The position numbers and the translations under genes were made by a program. Below are positions 8,699 through 16,411 of a DNA stretch of 33,418 nucleotides, one piece after another (within the stretch, counting starts at the first letter, position 1; each line of letters begins with the position of its first letter). The notes beneath the pieces were generated by a model that ran no database searches, was not told the origin of the DNA, and was given only the letters and a program-made list of their open reading frames with translations. This DNA is from Clostridia bacterium (GTDB lineage: Bacteria; Bacillota; Clostridia; Christensenellales; SZUA-584): assembly GCA_018648645.1 (NCBI GenBank), contig JABGQS010000024.1, positions 1 through 33,418 on the forward strand. Reading direction: 5' to 3'.

Positions 8699-9619
8699 CT
8701 AATTCGCAGAAATATAATCCTGCGAAGCAATTTCCTGCCCCGCTTCGCTCTTAACAAATTCCAGAAACGCCCGCGTAATCGCGTTCGGCTGCCCACTCGT
8801 CAGCATCAAGAACGGTCGATACAGCGTATACGTCCCGTCTATCACATTGCCCGCCGTTGCCTGCACACCGCCGATGCTAACCGCTTTGATGGTATCATCA
8901 ATCGTTCCCATCGAAACATACCCGATTGCGCCTTCCTTGGTCGAAACGTTCGTTTTCAGCGCACCGTTGCTGTTCGCTTCCAGCGCTTCGCTCGTTATCA
9001 ACAACCTCTTGCTTCCGTCATCGCGCTTCTCTTCCAGCTTGGCAAGCTCAATAAACGCGCCCCGCGTTCCCGAAGCCGCCTCTCGATTAAACACGATAAT
9101 CGGCTTGTCAGCGCCGCCAACCTCGCTCCAGTTCGTAATCTCGCCCATATATATCTGCTTCACCTGCTCCGCGCTCAAATCGCTGACAGAGTTGTTGGGG
9201 TGCACCACCACCGCGATGCCGTCCAGCGCCGCAATGTGCTCAGTTAGCCCCGCGCCCTTCTCTGTCTCCTTCAAACTTCTCGAAGCCGTTCCAATATCGC
9301 ATATACCGTTAATCGCCGAAGTCACCCCCACAGACGACCCACCGCCCTGCACGTTCACAACAATATCAGGATTTGCCTTCATGAACTCGCGCGCCAGCTC
9401 CTCCGCCAACGGCTGCACAGATGTCGACCCGATAATCTCAATCGTTCCCTTTAGCTCACCATCGTCACCAATCGGCGGCAAAGTCTCCTGCCCGCCAGCG
9501 CCCTGCTCTGCAACCTCAACAGGGTCATCAAAAATCGGCGTCTGCTCACACGCACTAAATGCGAACATCGCCGCCGCTAATATTGCAATCATCAATATCC
9601 TAAAACTTCTTTTCATCAT
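8699..9619 (-). CDS. pstS: Phosphate-binding lipoprotein PstS
   Basis: A 306-residue substrate-binding lipoprotein, the first gene of the pst operon. The signal peptide ends in a lipobox FAFSAC (Cys about residue 24) and is followed by a Glu/Gly/Pro-rich linker. The phosphate-binding signature GSTSVQPLAEEL lies at about residues 64-75. The GGGSSVG and DIGTASRSLK motifs and a later EAASGTRGAF loop also match the family. There are two adjacent ATG codons (9619 and 9616); GAGG spacing slightly favours the second, a difference of one residue. The upstream Pho box suggests phosphate-starvation induction. Confidence 0.95.
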   Translation of the reverse strand: MMKRSFRILMIAILAAAMFAFSACEQTPIFDDPVEVAEQGAGGQETLPPIGDDGELKGTIEIIGSTSVQPLAEELAREFMKANPDIVVNVQGGGSSVGVTSAINGICDIGTASRSLKETEKGAGLTEHIAALDGIAVVVHPNNSVSDLSAEQVKQIYMGEITNWSEVGGADKPIIVFNREAASGTRGAFIELAKLEEKRDDGSKRLLITSEALEANSNGALKTNVSTKEGAIGYVSMGTIDDTIKAVSIGGVQATAGNVIDGTYTLYRPFLMLTSGQPNAITRAFLEFVKSEAGQEIASQDYISAN

Positions 9620-9654
9620 ATCCTCATTTTATTATAAACTTAATCGATGTGTTT

Positions 9655-9708
9655 ATCATAAATCAACACTTTAAAGCGAGCTTCATTTTTTTGTAATTTC
9701 TGTGTAAA
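9655..9708 (-). promoter_or_regulatory. Candidate Pho box and promoter of the pst operon
   Basis: Read on the minus strand, TTTACA (9708-9703) and ATTACA (9697-9692) are separated by 5 bases, so they repeat every 11 bases. That is the spacing of TT(A/T)A(C/T)A boxes bound by Bacillus-type PhoP. A possible -10, TATGAT (9660-9655), follows with no good -35, as expected for an activator-dependent promoter. A closer TATAAT (9636-9631) is too near the start codon to leave room for the ribosome site. Confidence 0.5.
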
Positions 9709-9774
9709 TTGTCTGATTCGACTCCGACAACAAGTTTACCCATATACTGCTCATGCAATCCAACTATCCGCATT

Positions 9775-10269
9775 TCACTCATAAAGCTGTCCGCTAATAT
9801 CCCCGACAAGCCCCACAACTCTCGGCCACTTTTTCTTCACAATCATCGTCGTCGCGTTGATATTCCCAAGGTGACTGTGCAAATGCCGCAGCTGTCCTAA
9901 TATCAAACCAAGACGTGTAAACTCGCACCCATCCGCTTTTTCCCCAAGCATGTCATCATCAAGTGTGCCTATATAGCCGCAAATCTTGTCACGTATACTT
10001 TTAAAATACTCAAAAAGCATCTCCCTCGACAACGCCTTTTCACTTTGAATATCAATATTGTCTAAATTCGCCTCATGGAGCGGCGGCTCGCTGAACCTGC
10101 TTGGGTTAATAAACCACTTGTCCATGCTGTGCAGCATATGATAAACATGCTTGCTAATCGGCACATCAAAAAGTACGTAATCCATATCGCAGGTTTTAAT
10201 CATGGTTGCCACATTGTGCAAAGATACATCCACCTTATCGCTAATAATTTCAACCAACAGTCTGCCCAT
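9775..10269 (-). CDS. DinB-superfamily protein
   Basis: A 164-residue four-helix protein of the DinB/YfiT-like superfamily. Supporting motifs are an early HxxxxxH-type helix (YHMLHSMDKWF, about residue 43) and a late LRHLHSHLGNIN helix (about residue 132). Their histidines form the usual metal site. Members include thiol transferases and many proteins of unknown role. The start at 10269 was preferred over 10281 because GGAGG sits 5 bases upstream of it. It is a single gene, running toward the pst promoter. Substrate unknown. Confidence 0.75.
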   Translation of the reverse strand: MGRLLVEIISDKVDVSLHNVATMIKTCDMDYVLFDVPISKHVYHMLHSMDKWFINPSRFSEPPLHEANLDNIDIQSEKALSREMLFEYFKSIRDKICGYIGTLDDDMLGEKADGCEFTRLGLILGQLRHLHSHLGNINATTMIVKKKWPRVVGLVGDISGQLYE

Positions 10270-10414
10270 AGTATCCTCCATTCATAATTGTGTGCGGTTC
10301 GACTACCTTGCTCGTCTCATTTGCCTTATTATAACATACCTTCGCATCCTCTCTACTCAAGAAATCTCAACTATGATATAGTAACCTTAACTAATTCGTT
10401 ATTCGAGGTAAACC

Positions 10415-10888
10415 ATGTTCACTCCCATGACTCGCAAAGCCGCAAAAACCATATCATCCTGGACATACAGCGGCGAGTACTCCTGCTACAGCTTAGAGCA
10501 AACCGCAGCCACCATAGACGAACTTATGGACGGCAGCTATTTCGCTGCGCTGGATGATGGCGGCGTGGTCTTCGGCTTCGTCTGCTTTGGTAAATCGGCA
10601 CAAATCCCAACCATTGAGGTCGGCACCTACGACATGCCCGCTCTCGACATCGGACTCTCGCTCTCACCCTCCCTGTGCGGTCAGGGTCACGGCCTGCGTT
10701 TTCTCAAGGACTGCCTCACTTTCGGTAAAGAGACTTTTGGCGCCACATCATTTCGCCTATCAGTCGCCTGCTTCAACAAACGCGCCATAAAGGTGTACAA
10801 ACGCGTCGGCTTCACCGTGCAGTGCACAGTACAGCACGCACTCTCAGGCAGCAGTTTTCTGGTCATGCGCCTTCCCTCGCTGCCATAG
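10415..10888 (+). CDS. GNAT-family N-acetyltransferase
   Basis: A 157-residue acetyltransferase-fold protein. The acetyl-CoA loop (motif A) is visible as LCGQGHGLRFLKD near residues 88-100, preceded by a beta strand IGLSLSP. The C-terminal strand-helix FNKRAIKVYKRVGF near residue 125 is the classic motif B. A GAGG ribosome site lies 7 bases before the start. The substrate cannot be inferred. It stands alone between the DinB-like gene, transcribed away from it, and the egsA promoter. Confidence 0.85.
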   Translation: MFTPMTRKAAKTISSWTYSGEYSCYSLEQTAATIDELMDGSYFAALDDGGVVFGFVCFGKSAQIPTIEVGTYDMPALDIGLSLSPSLCGQGHGLRFLKDCLTFGKETFGATSFRLSVACFNKRAIKVYKRVGFTVQCTVQHALSGSSFLVMRLPSLP

Positions 10889-10948
10889 TCACAGCAGAAC
10901 CCACAAAAATAAACCCGTCCACGCAGCGCGTTATTGCATTTGCCTGCG

Positions 10949-10977
10949 TTGACACTGCACGCCAAACGATATATCAT
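10949..10977 (+). promoter_or_regulatory. Sigma-A type promoter of egsA
   Basis: TTGACA (10949-10954), a 17-base spacer and TATCAT (10972-10977) lie 35 bases before the start codon of the glycerol-1-phosphate dehydrogenase gene. Confidence 0.7.
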
Positions 10978-11012
10978 ATAATCGAAAATAAACGAGACAG
11001 AAAGGGAAACCC

Positions 11013-12377
11013 ATGCACTTAAATATTATCCGAGAAAACGGGCAACTGAAACTGGAGAACCTACACTGCGGCTGCGCATACGACCACGACATGCCGGACA
11101 TGAAGATATTCATCTATTCGGGGCTACTTGGCGACTGCGCTAATCTCGTCAAACAAAACATGACGGGCAGCAACGTACTGGTCGTTTGCGACGAAATCAC
11201 GCACGAAGTCGCCGCAAAACAAATTATAGATAATCTGCAATCCCAAGGCTACAACTGCACGCTTTGCATGTTCGCCGGTGAGCCGGTCGAGCCTTCACCC
11301 GAGCGCGAGGCGCAGGTCGCCGCAATGATAGAGAGCGACACAGACTTCCTGCTGTCCGTCGGTTCGGGCGTTGTCACAGATGTCACACGCCATGCCGCGT
11401 TCATGGCAGAAAAACCATTCGCAGTTTTCGGCACCGCAGCGTCAATGGACGGTTACACATCAATTACATCATCCATGATGGAAAACGGCATGAAAATTAC
11501 CAAGTACGGTAAATCGGCGGACATCCTTATGTTCGACCCCACCGTGCTTGCTACCGCACCGCCCATCATGCAGGCGGCCGGCATCGGCGACGTGCTCGCC
11601 AAATACAACGTGCTGGTCGATTGGAAGCTGGGGAGCATCGTCTCCGACGAAACCTTTTGCCCTCTGTGTGAAGAGCTTCTCCTGGCAGCGCTGGACCTTT
11701 GCTCGTCCAATGTAGACGAGATCATCGCCCGCAGCGAAAAAGGCATGGAAGCGCTCATCGAGTCGCTTATCCTCGCCGGGCTCACCGTACTTATAGTTCG
11801 CTACACGCGCCCTGTCGCTTCGGTAGAGCACAACATGTCTCACTATTGGGAAATGTCTGCGCTCGCATACGGCGGAAGCAGTCCGTCCCACGGTGTCGGC
11901 GTCGGCATCGGGCTTATCTACTCATTGATTTTCCACGATATACTTCGTTCCGCAAACATGGCGGACATCGACAAAGAAAAGATCAAAGCATCGCGCATGA
12001 CTAAGGCGCAGAAAAAAGAGTTCATCATGACCTACTATCCGCCGGGCGTCGGCAAAGAGGTTCTTCAAGTCAACCATTTTTGGTACCTCACTTGGGAGCA
12101 GCAGCAAGCACGCATAGACGCACTAATCGCCTACCATGAGCGATACAAGCAGGACTGCGCAATACTGCCAAGCTACCAGAGCATCATCGACATGTTCGAG
12201 AAGATGGACGCCCCAACCAGCGCAAAAAAAGCAGGCATCGACAAAGATCGCCTGCGCAAAACGCTGCTGTGCACCAAAGACTTCCGCCCGCGCTACTCAA
12301 TCGCCAACGCAATTGATGAACTCGGGCTCTTGGGGTACGCCACTCAAAAAGTTCTCGACATGGAAGATTCACTCTAA
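11013..12377 (+). CDS. egsA: sn-glycerol-1-phosphate dehydrogenase (EgsA/AraM type)
   Basis: A 454-residue member of the iron/zinc alcohol dehydrogenase-like fold. It is expected to reduce dihydroxyacetone phosphate to sn-glycerol-1-phosphate with NAD(P)H in the cytoplasm. The nucleotide loop GSGVVTDVTRH (about residues 113-123) and FGTAASMDGYTS match the family. So do the metal ligands: Asp in AGIGDVLAKYN, His in VEHNMSHYWE and His in SHGVGVGIG. The first 35 residues, including HCGCAYDHD, resemble the family N-terminal extension. In Bacillus the product feeds PcrB to make archaeal-type ether lipid; no pcrB gene is in this window. Own promoter (10949-10977) and terminator (12406-12432) suggest a single-gene unit. 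Substrate assignment is by family. Confidence 0.88.
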   Translation: MHLNIIRENGQLKLENLHCGCAYDHDMPDMKIFIYSGLLGDCANLVKQNMTGSNVLVVCDEITHEVAAKQIIDNLQSQGYNCTLCMFAGEPVEPSPEREAQVAAMIESDTDFLLSVGSGVVTDVTRHAAFMAEKPFAVFGTAASMDGYTSITSSMMENGMKITKYGKSADILMFDPTVLATAPPIMQAAGIGDVLAKYNVLVDWKLGSIVSDETFCPLCEELLLAALDLCSSNVDEIIARSEKGMEALIESLILAGLTVLIVRYTRPVASVEHNMSHYWEMSALAYGGSSPSHGVGVGIGLIYSLIFHDILRSANMADIDKEKIKASRMTKAQKKEFIMTYYPPGVGKEVLQVNHFWYLTWEQQQARIDALIAYHERYKQDCAILPSYQSIIDMFEKMDAPTSAKKAGIDKDRLRKTLLCTKDFRPRYSIANAIDELGLLGYATQKVLDMEDSL

Positions 12378-12405
12378 CATTATATAATCAAACAGTTAAA
12401 AATAT

Positions 12406-12432
12406 CCCAGGGCATTGCCAAGGGCTATTTTT
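12406..12432 (+). terminator. Candidate terminator after egsA
   Basis: An imperfect hairpin (CCC/GGG outer pairs, GGC/GCC inner pairs, loop ATT) is followed by CTATTTTTAT, 28 bases after the egsA stop. Confidence 0.5.
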
Positions 12433-12609
12433 ATATATAAAAGTTTTCTTAATTCATTTCAAAAATCTTGGAACTTATCGTCAACGCCTTTGAATCTCTG
12501 ACAGCAGACAAATTTCAATTAAGCTGTATCCCACGCCGCTTTATGAAATTACTAAACCCGTAATATTAATTTCTATTATTAACATGCCGCAAGACTATCT
12601 GCTATTTCG

Positions 12610-13062
12610 TCATTTTTGCTTCATCACCTTCCTTATTTTCACCAGCGCCGCAACGCGAATCCGCCCGCTCGTTGCATCCGAAACAAACATCCTCAACGCA
12701 ACTGCCTGCGCCGTCAAATCACAGAAATACCGCATCCGTACATACTCGCGTTCCCTGCTATTCAGCCCTGCTCTGCTCACAGAATCCTCAATCGCATCAA
12801 TTACCGCCTTTGTCTCCTTCATTCTTCGCTCAATGCTCTCCACCTGCGCCCGGTGTCGGTCAATCACGATCATCGCCTTTATCTCGACGGGCTTTGCAAT
12901 TTTCCTGTTTCTCTCCCTCACCGTATCAAAGTTGCACGACGACGGCATGTTTAAATAGCTTTCCTCGTATGCGTGCTGTGCCAATGTAAAATCCAGTAGC
13001 ATTCTCTTGTACTCTCTCGAGCGTGCCCTATGCTCCCACAAATACTTTTCAACCTCTCTCAT
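12610..13062 (-). CDS. Phage-type sigma-region-4/ArpU-like regulator
   Basis: A 150-residue protein. The N-terminal half is helical and charged, and may be coiled coil (about residues 60-95). The C-terminal part, with LNSREREYVRMRYF followed by an Ala/Val-rich second helix, looks like a sigma-70 region 4 helix-turn-helix. That layout is typical of ArpU/RinA-type late-gene regulators of Gram-positive phages, and of small domesticated relatives. AGGAG precedes the start by 6 bases. It lies 40 bases behind the tiny Cys4 gene on the same strand, probably one operon. The family assignment rests on pattern only. Confidence 0.6.
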   Translation of the reverse strand: MREVEKYLWEHRARSREYKRMLLDFTLAQHAYEESYLNMPSSCNFDTVRERNRKIAKPVEIKAMIVIDRHRAQVESIERRMKETKAVIDAIEDSVSRAGLNSREREYVRMRYFCDLTAQAVALRMFVSDATSGRIRVAALVKIRKVMKQK

Positions 13063-13102
13063 AACGAACTCCTATTTTACCGTATATTTTATATGCCTGC
13101 CT

Positions 13103-13288
13103 TTATTCATCCAATCCGAGATTAAGCAGCTGATCAAACTGCATTTGCCGTTTTGCCGCCTCTTCTTCAAACACAGCCCACGCATAGCTCCTCGCACATT
13201 CGCTGCAAATGCACAGTCCCTTATGCACAAAATACCAGTCTCCAATAAAAATAACATCCTCGCAATAATCACAACTCTCACCTGCCAC
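13103..13288 (-). CDS. Small Cys4 (zinc-finger-like) protein
   Basis: A 61-residue protein starting at GTG 13288, chosen because GAGGAGGAGG sits 7 bases upstream. A TTG-initiated longer frame would run through that ribosome site. It has two CxxC pairs, CDYC near residue 6 and CSEC near residue 27, separated by an aromatic stretch. This is the layout of a zinc ribbon or treble-clef finger. The C-terminal half is an acidic helix rich in Glu, Ala and Leu. Such proteins are frequent in phages and small islands. It is probably co-transcribed with the sigma-like gene just downstream. Function unknown. Confidence 0.65.
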   Translation of the reverse strand: MAGESCDYCEDVIFIGDWYFVHKGLCICSECARSYAWAVFEEEAAKRQMQFDQLLNLGLDE

Positions 13289-13479
13289 TATAAAACCTCC
13301 TCCTCGCGACAATTATTCAACCACCTATAAATGTGAAAACCCATTCTGTTTTCATAATCTTAATTCAACAAGCATATTACAAATTTTTCGGCTGTTTACG
13401 CGCCTGCATATCGAGTTGTCCTACACTCGCCCAATTTGCATAGACTTCGGTAAATATAACTAAAAGCTATTTTCACCCG

Positions 13480-13683
13480 CTACTCCTTCGAGTAAAACAC
13501 CCTAAACATATCCTGCTCGCTTATTTGCAGAACGTCTGCAATTTTCTCCGCTACACTTGGAGAAGGACAGCGAAACCCGCTCTCTATCTCGGAATAATAC
13601 CCCTGAGATATACGTGCACACCTTGAAATCTGCGTTTGCGTCATATTGGTACTTTCCCGCAGATTCGCCAACAAAACTCTCAT
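13480..13683 (-). CDS. XRE-family helix-turn-helix regulator, divergent from 13849
   Basis: A 67-residue, single-domain Cro/CI-type DNA-binding protein. The helix-turn-helix reads MTQTQISRCARISQGYYSEIE, and the domain continues to helix 5 (VAEKIADVLQI). The start at 13683 is preferred over 13695 because GGAGG lies 5 bases upstream. It is transcribed from TTGACA-17-TAAGAT within the shared regulatory region (13713-13741) and points toward the Cys4 and sigma-like genes, which it could control. This gives a Cro-like arrangement against the 13849 repressor. Confidence 0.85.
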   Translation of the reverse strand: MRVLLANLRESTNMTQTQISRCARISQGYYSEIESGFRCPSPSVAEKIADVLQISEQDMFRVFYSKE

Positions 13684-13706
13684 AAGTTCCTCCATTAATC
13701 GCTTTT

Positions 13707-13786
13707 AGCTATATCTTAGACAAATTTCGCCACTATGTCAATAGCTTTAAGCTATACTTTACAAATCTATCGCTATGAGCTATAAT
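13707..13786. promoter_or_regulatory. Divergent promoters with AGCTAT operators between two XRE genes
   Basis: The plus-strand promoter is TTTACA (13758-13763), 17 bases, TATAAT (13781-13786). The minus-strand promoter is TTGACA (13741-13736), 17 bases, TAAGAT (13718-13713). A perfect 7-1-7 inverted repeat, ATAGCTT and AAGCTAT (13741-13755), lies between the two -35 boxes. AGCTAT recurs at 13707-13712 beside the minus -10, and at 13778-13783 overlapping the plus -10. This is the layout of a CI/Cro-like switch in which one or both proteins bind AGCTAT half-sites. Confidence 0.75.
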
Positions 13787-13848
13787 TATGTACATATACA
13801 GCACGTGACTGCGGTCACATTGATTACTATACAAAGGATGGTACTAAA

Positions 13849-14196
13849 ATGAATGACTTTTCAGATCGAATTCGTCTAATGCGCGTCGCGCAAAACCTAA
13901 ACCAAACTCAACTGGCAGAGCTCGTTGGCATAACCCAACCCGCCATGTCCGACATCGAGAAAGGCAGGCGCAAACCTTCAATCGAAGTCTTAGAGAAATT
14001 ATGCGATGTTCTTGGCTGCTCTGCTGACTATCTTCTTAATCGCCCAAAGAACCACGCAAAACTCGAAGAGACCCATCTGCCCAGCGGACTAACTCCAGAA
14101 ATCCTGCGTATCGTTGAAGAGCGCAATTTAACTGAAGATGAGCTTAAAATGGCACTGCGCGTTGCCAACATTATGCGCGATGAGCCAACCCAATAA
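13849..14196 (+). CDS. XRE-family transcriptional repressor
   Basis: A 115-residue regulator. The N-terminal 65 residues are a complete helix-turn-helix domain with the core NQTQLAELVGITQPAMSDIE, ending in the common CSADYLLNR. A short C-terminal helical tail follows (about residues 80-112, NLTEDELKMALRVANIM), as in SinR/ImmR-type proteins with a small dimerisation helix. A GGATGG-like ribosome site lies upstream of the start. A short inverted repeat GTGAC/GTCAC (13805-13818) lies in its leader. Divergent to 13480-13683 across shared operators. Confidence 0.9.
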   Translation: MNDFSDRIRLMRVAQNLNQTQLAELVGITQPAMSDIEKGRRKPSIEVLEKLCDVLGCSADYLLNRPKNHAKLEETHLPSGLTPEILRIVEERNLTEDELKMALRVANIMRDEPTQ

Positions 14197-14562
14197 ACAT
14201 TCCTACTCCCTCCCCACAATTATTTGTGTACCAACGTCTTCACCTGCTTTTCGCAAAGTCTCGTCGCATCGCCGCTATTTCTCGGCTTTGCGACGTCGCT
14301 TTGCCTCTCCGTTAATTCTCAGCTTTGCGATGCAGCATGCCTCGCCATCCCAATGCACACGCCGCCCCAACCCCGCTATCGCTATACCAGAACACATGTT
14401 CTATTCTACCCGACAGCCGTCCTTTTTTTTGGACTTCGCTACATTCTTTTACCCTTTCGTCATTCGCCTGTTTTTTCTGCGCAAAAAAAGAAAACCGCAG
14501 CAGATATAGCAGCCTTCTTCCACACTTCTTGCCCCTTTGCTCTCCATTCTCTCAATTTGATA
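14197..14562. other. Pyrimidine-rich intergenic stretch with CTTTGCGA repeats
   Basis: No supported gene; open frames here show no ribosome site or protein-like composition. A 13-base near-identical direct repeat, CTCGGCTTTGCGA (14281-14293) and CTCAGCTTTGCGA (14318-14330), is present. TCGCAAAG (14251-14258) can pair perfectly over 8 bases with either repeat copy, giving two mutually exclusive hairpins. Confidence 0.55.
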
Positions 14563-14591
14563 TTGACACATCGCCCCATAGCCGTTAGAAT
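14563..14591 (+). promoter_or_regulatory. Promoter of tRNA-Ala
   Basis: TTGACA (14563-14568), a 17-base spacer and TAGAAT (14586-14591), ending 16 bases before the mature tRNA 5' end. Confidence 0.85.
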
Positions 14592-14607
14592 CATTAGTGA
14601 ATTCTTT

Positions 14608-14684
14608 GGGGGATTAGCTCAGCTGGCTAGAGTGCCTGACTGGCAGTCAGGAGGTCGTGAGTTCGAATCTCATATTCTCCACCA
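14608..14684 (+). tRNA. tRNA-Ala (anticodon GGC)
   Basis: A 77-base cloverleaf with encoded CCA. The acceptor stem is GGGGGAT/ATTCTCC with the G3-U70 wobble that marks alanine tRNAs, plus discriminator A73. The anticodon stem is CCTGA/TCAGG with loop CTGGCAG, giving anticodon GGC for GCC codons. The T-loop TTCGAAT is intact. It has its own promoter and terminator, so it is a single-gene unit. Confidence 0.97.
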
Positions 14685-14711
14685 AAAAAGCTCTTTTTAC
14701 AGGGCTTTTTT
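14685..14711 (+). terminator. Rho-independent terminator after tRNA-Ala
   Basis: A 9-bp stem, AAAAAGCTC with GGGCTTTTT, and an 8-base loop directly after the CCA end, followed by further T residues. Confidence 0.85.
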
Positions 14712-14797
14712 ATTTTCCACAATTCGTTTCGCTGCAAGCCGCATACACCACGCCATTATTCATGCCGCTACAAAGATATATCGTACACATTTGTAAA

Positions 14798-14832
14798 TAA
14801 AAAGAGCCGCCTACCATGTTGGTAAACAGCTC
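14798..14832 (-). terminator. Minus-strand terminator between tRNA-Ala and the small membrane protein
   Basis: Read on the minus strand, GAGC...GCTC encloses TACC...GGTA, and the hairpin is followed by TTTTTATTT. It is positioned to end transcripts arriving from the 14967-15215 gene and beyond, and to separate them from the oppositely oriented tRNA. Confidence 0.6.
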
Positions 14833-14966
14833 ATAGTTATTATTAGTAACTAGTATTGTTGGGTTAGAATCATTATCGCATCATCAGTTAAGCGATACTC
14901 TTGCGACACAAAAGACGACAGCTCTTTCTCTCGAACTTTGCCTGTTTCCTACGGAGATTTTGTTGA

Positions 14967-15215
14967 TTAATCTGGGGATAGCTCCGGTACAGTAGTTACA
15001 AAATGAGTTGAGGACGGATCTAGGAAATCCTCATCTTGCTCCAAAGTTTCCAACGTTTGATCAAGATGCTGTTGCTCGTTAAGTTGCTCTGCTTCCAAAC
15101 CGGGTTCCTCAGGCTGCATTATTGCTCCAATATCTATTACGCCAGTAATAATCAAAATCGTTGCAATAATTATGACAACCGCAATACCAATAATCGCAAT
15201 TGCGTGAATCAACAA
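14967..15215 (-). CDS. Possible small membrane protein with acidic tail
   Basis: An 82-residue open frame with one strongly hydrophobic helix (about residues 4-31) and an acidic, Gln/Glu-rich tail. The composition looks protein-like, and a minus-strand terminator follows at 14798-14832. However, the only starts are TTG codons and no ribosome site is visible upstream, so it could be a decayed or misread gene. No family recognised. Confidence 0.4.
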   Translation of the reverse strand: MLIHAIAIIGIAVVIIIATILIITGVIDIGAIMQPEEPGLEAEQLNEQQHLDQTLETLEQDEDFLDPSSTHFVTTVPELSPD

Positions 15216-15454
15216 TAATGGAGTCGGTCAACCTTGCCGTGCTTTCTCGCTAATCTTCCACTTAGTTATTACTATCGTTTTATCTGTGTCTGCTCCCGAG
15301 GAATATGAACTCCCTTTTCCGCATTAGCCGCGACAGCTCACCTGCCGGTTTCGGATTGTTTTGTGGCATTCGACCCCGAATATCTCGAAGCCGAATGCCC
15401 ATAAGTCGTAATCCTAAATGCTGCTTCGTATATGTTCATTACGCAGCGTTTCCC

Positions 15455-16147
15455 CTATATTCCAAGCTCCTCCGCCGTAACCATGCCTTTTTCGAGCGCG
15501 TTTTTCTTAATCTCCACATACAGCCCCGCAAGACTTGTAGACATATACGGTCCCGTGTAGAAAATCCCAAGGATTCCGCCCGTCAGCGCCGTCAATATGC
15601 CCCAGCCGATGAAGCTGAGATACATAACGAATATCTCGCCCTTATACCCTTTAGTCATTTTCATAGAAACCTTTAGCGCCTGTGTTGGCGTTACGCGCGG
15701 CAAATCCGTAAGTATATACGGCGTCATTGAGTACGCAATCGCTTTGATGATACCCGGTACTATGAACAGCAATGTCCACAGGAAGGTGAACAGCTCCATG
15801 AAAAGCATTCCGCCCACGTTATGCCAATAGTTCTTGAATCCGGCGCCAAACATCGGGCCAATCTCGCCTGTCTCGTCGTTGTAGATACGCATCGAAAACC
15901 ACGCATACGCAACTGTCAGCGGCGGCATCAGGAAAACGGATACTGCAACTCCGATAAATCCAAAGCCCATGAAAGGCCCTGCCATCGGCACGAACATGCC
16001 CGGGCTTCTTCCCCATGTGTCAGTGCTTGTGAAAACAGATGCTACGCACATACACAGCATTATCAGCACAAACGCGCCTACGCTTATCCAATACTGCTTT
16101 GCAAATCTTTCTTTTGCTTGGCTCTTAATCTCTGCTCTTAACTTCAT
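15455..16147 (-). CDS. DUF975-family integral membrane protein
   Basis: A 230-residue membrane protein of the DUF975 family common in Bacillota. The N-terminal MKLRAEIKSQAKERF motif is characteristic. Helices follow at about residues 21-41, 58-82, 108-140 and 170-205. The middle carries a motif rich in Tyr, Met and Pro before LPRVTPTQALKVSMKMTKGYK, also typical. GGAGGAGT precedes the start. No function is established for the family. The flanking gaps (15216-15454 and 16148-16411) show no further gene. Confidence 0.85.
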   Translation of the reverse strand: MKLRAEIKSQAKERFAKQYWISVGAFVLIMLCMCVASVFTSTDTWGRSPGMFVPMAGPFMGFGFIGVAVSVFLMPPLTVAYAWFSMRIYNDETGEIGPMFGAGFKNYWHNVGGMLFMELFTFLWTLLFIVPGIIKAIAYSMTPYILTDLPRVTPTQALKVSMKMTKGYKGEIFVMYLSFIGWGILTALTGGILGIFYTGPYMSTSLAGLYVEIKKNALEKGMVTAEELGI

Positions 16148-16411
16148 TTTGTTACTCCTCCATAATTTGTTATATTAGTATTTCATTTGGTGACTTTATT
16201 ATTTGCATCACGACATAAAGCCCGACGCCCTTCTCTTCCGCCTTGTCCTACATGGCTTCTTTTTCTTCTCTTTCGCCATCTTCAGAGTACAACTGAAATG
16301 CGCAAACACACAAATCATCAATGCTTTCCTAAATATCCGTCTTTCATTATTACTTCACTAATAAGACGACTGAACTCCGAAAATATTGCATGATTTTCAC
16401 TAATTTTTGTT

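Noticed and set aside
13072-13281. An alternative 69-residue frame overlapping the Cys4 gene
   Set aside because: The other frame has a GAGGAGGAGG site correctly spaced to its GTG and paired CxxC motifs; this one has neither.
14608-14684. tRNA-Ala as an attachment site of an integrated island
   Set aside because: I found no second copy of the tRNA 3' end and no integrase in the window.
14224-14796. A 190-residue plus-strand open frame
   Set aside because: It runs straight through the tRNA-Ala gene; its GLAQLARVPDWQSGG segment is the well-known false peptide read from a tRNA, and it has no ribosome site.
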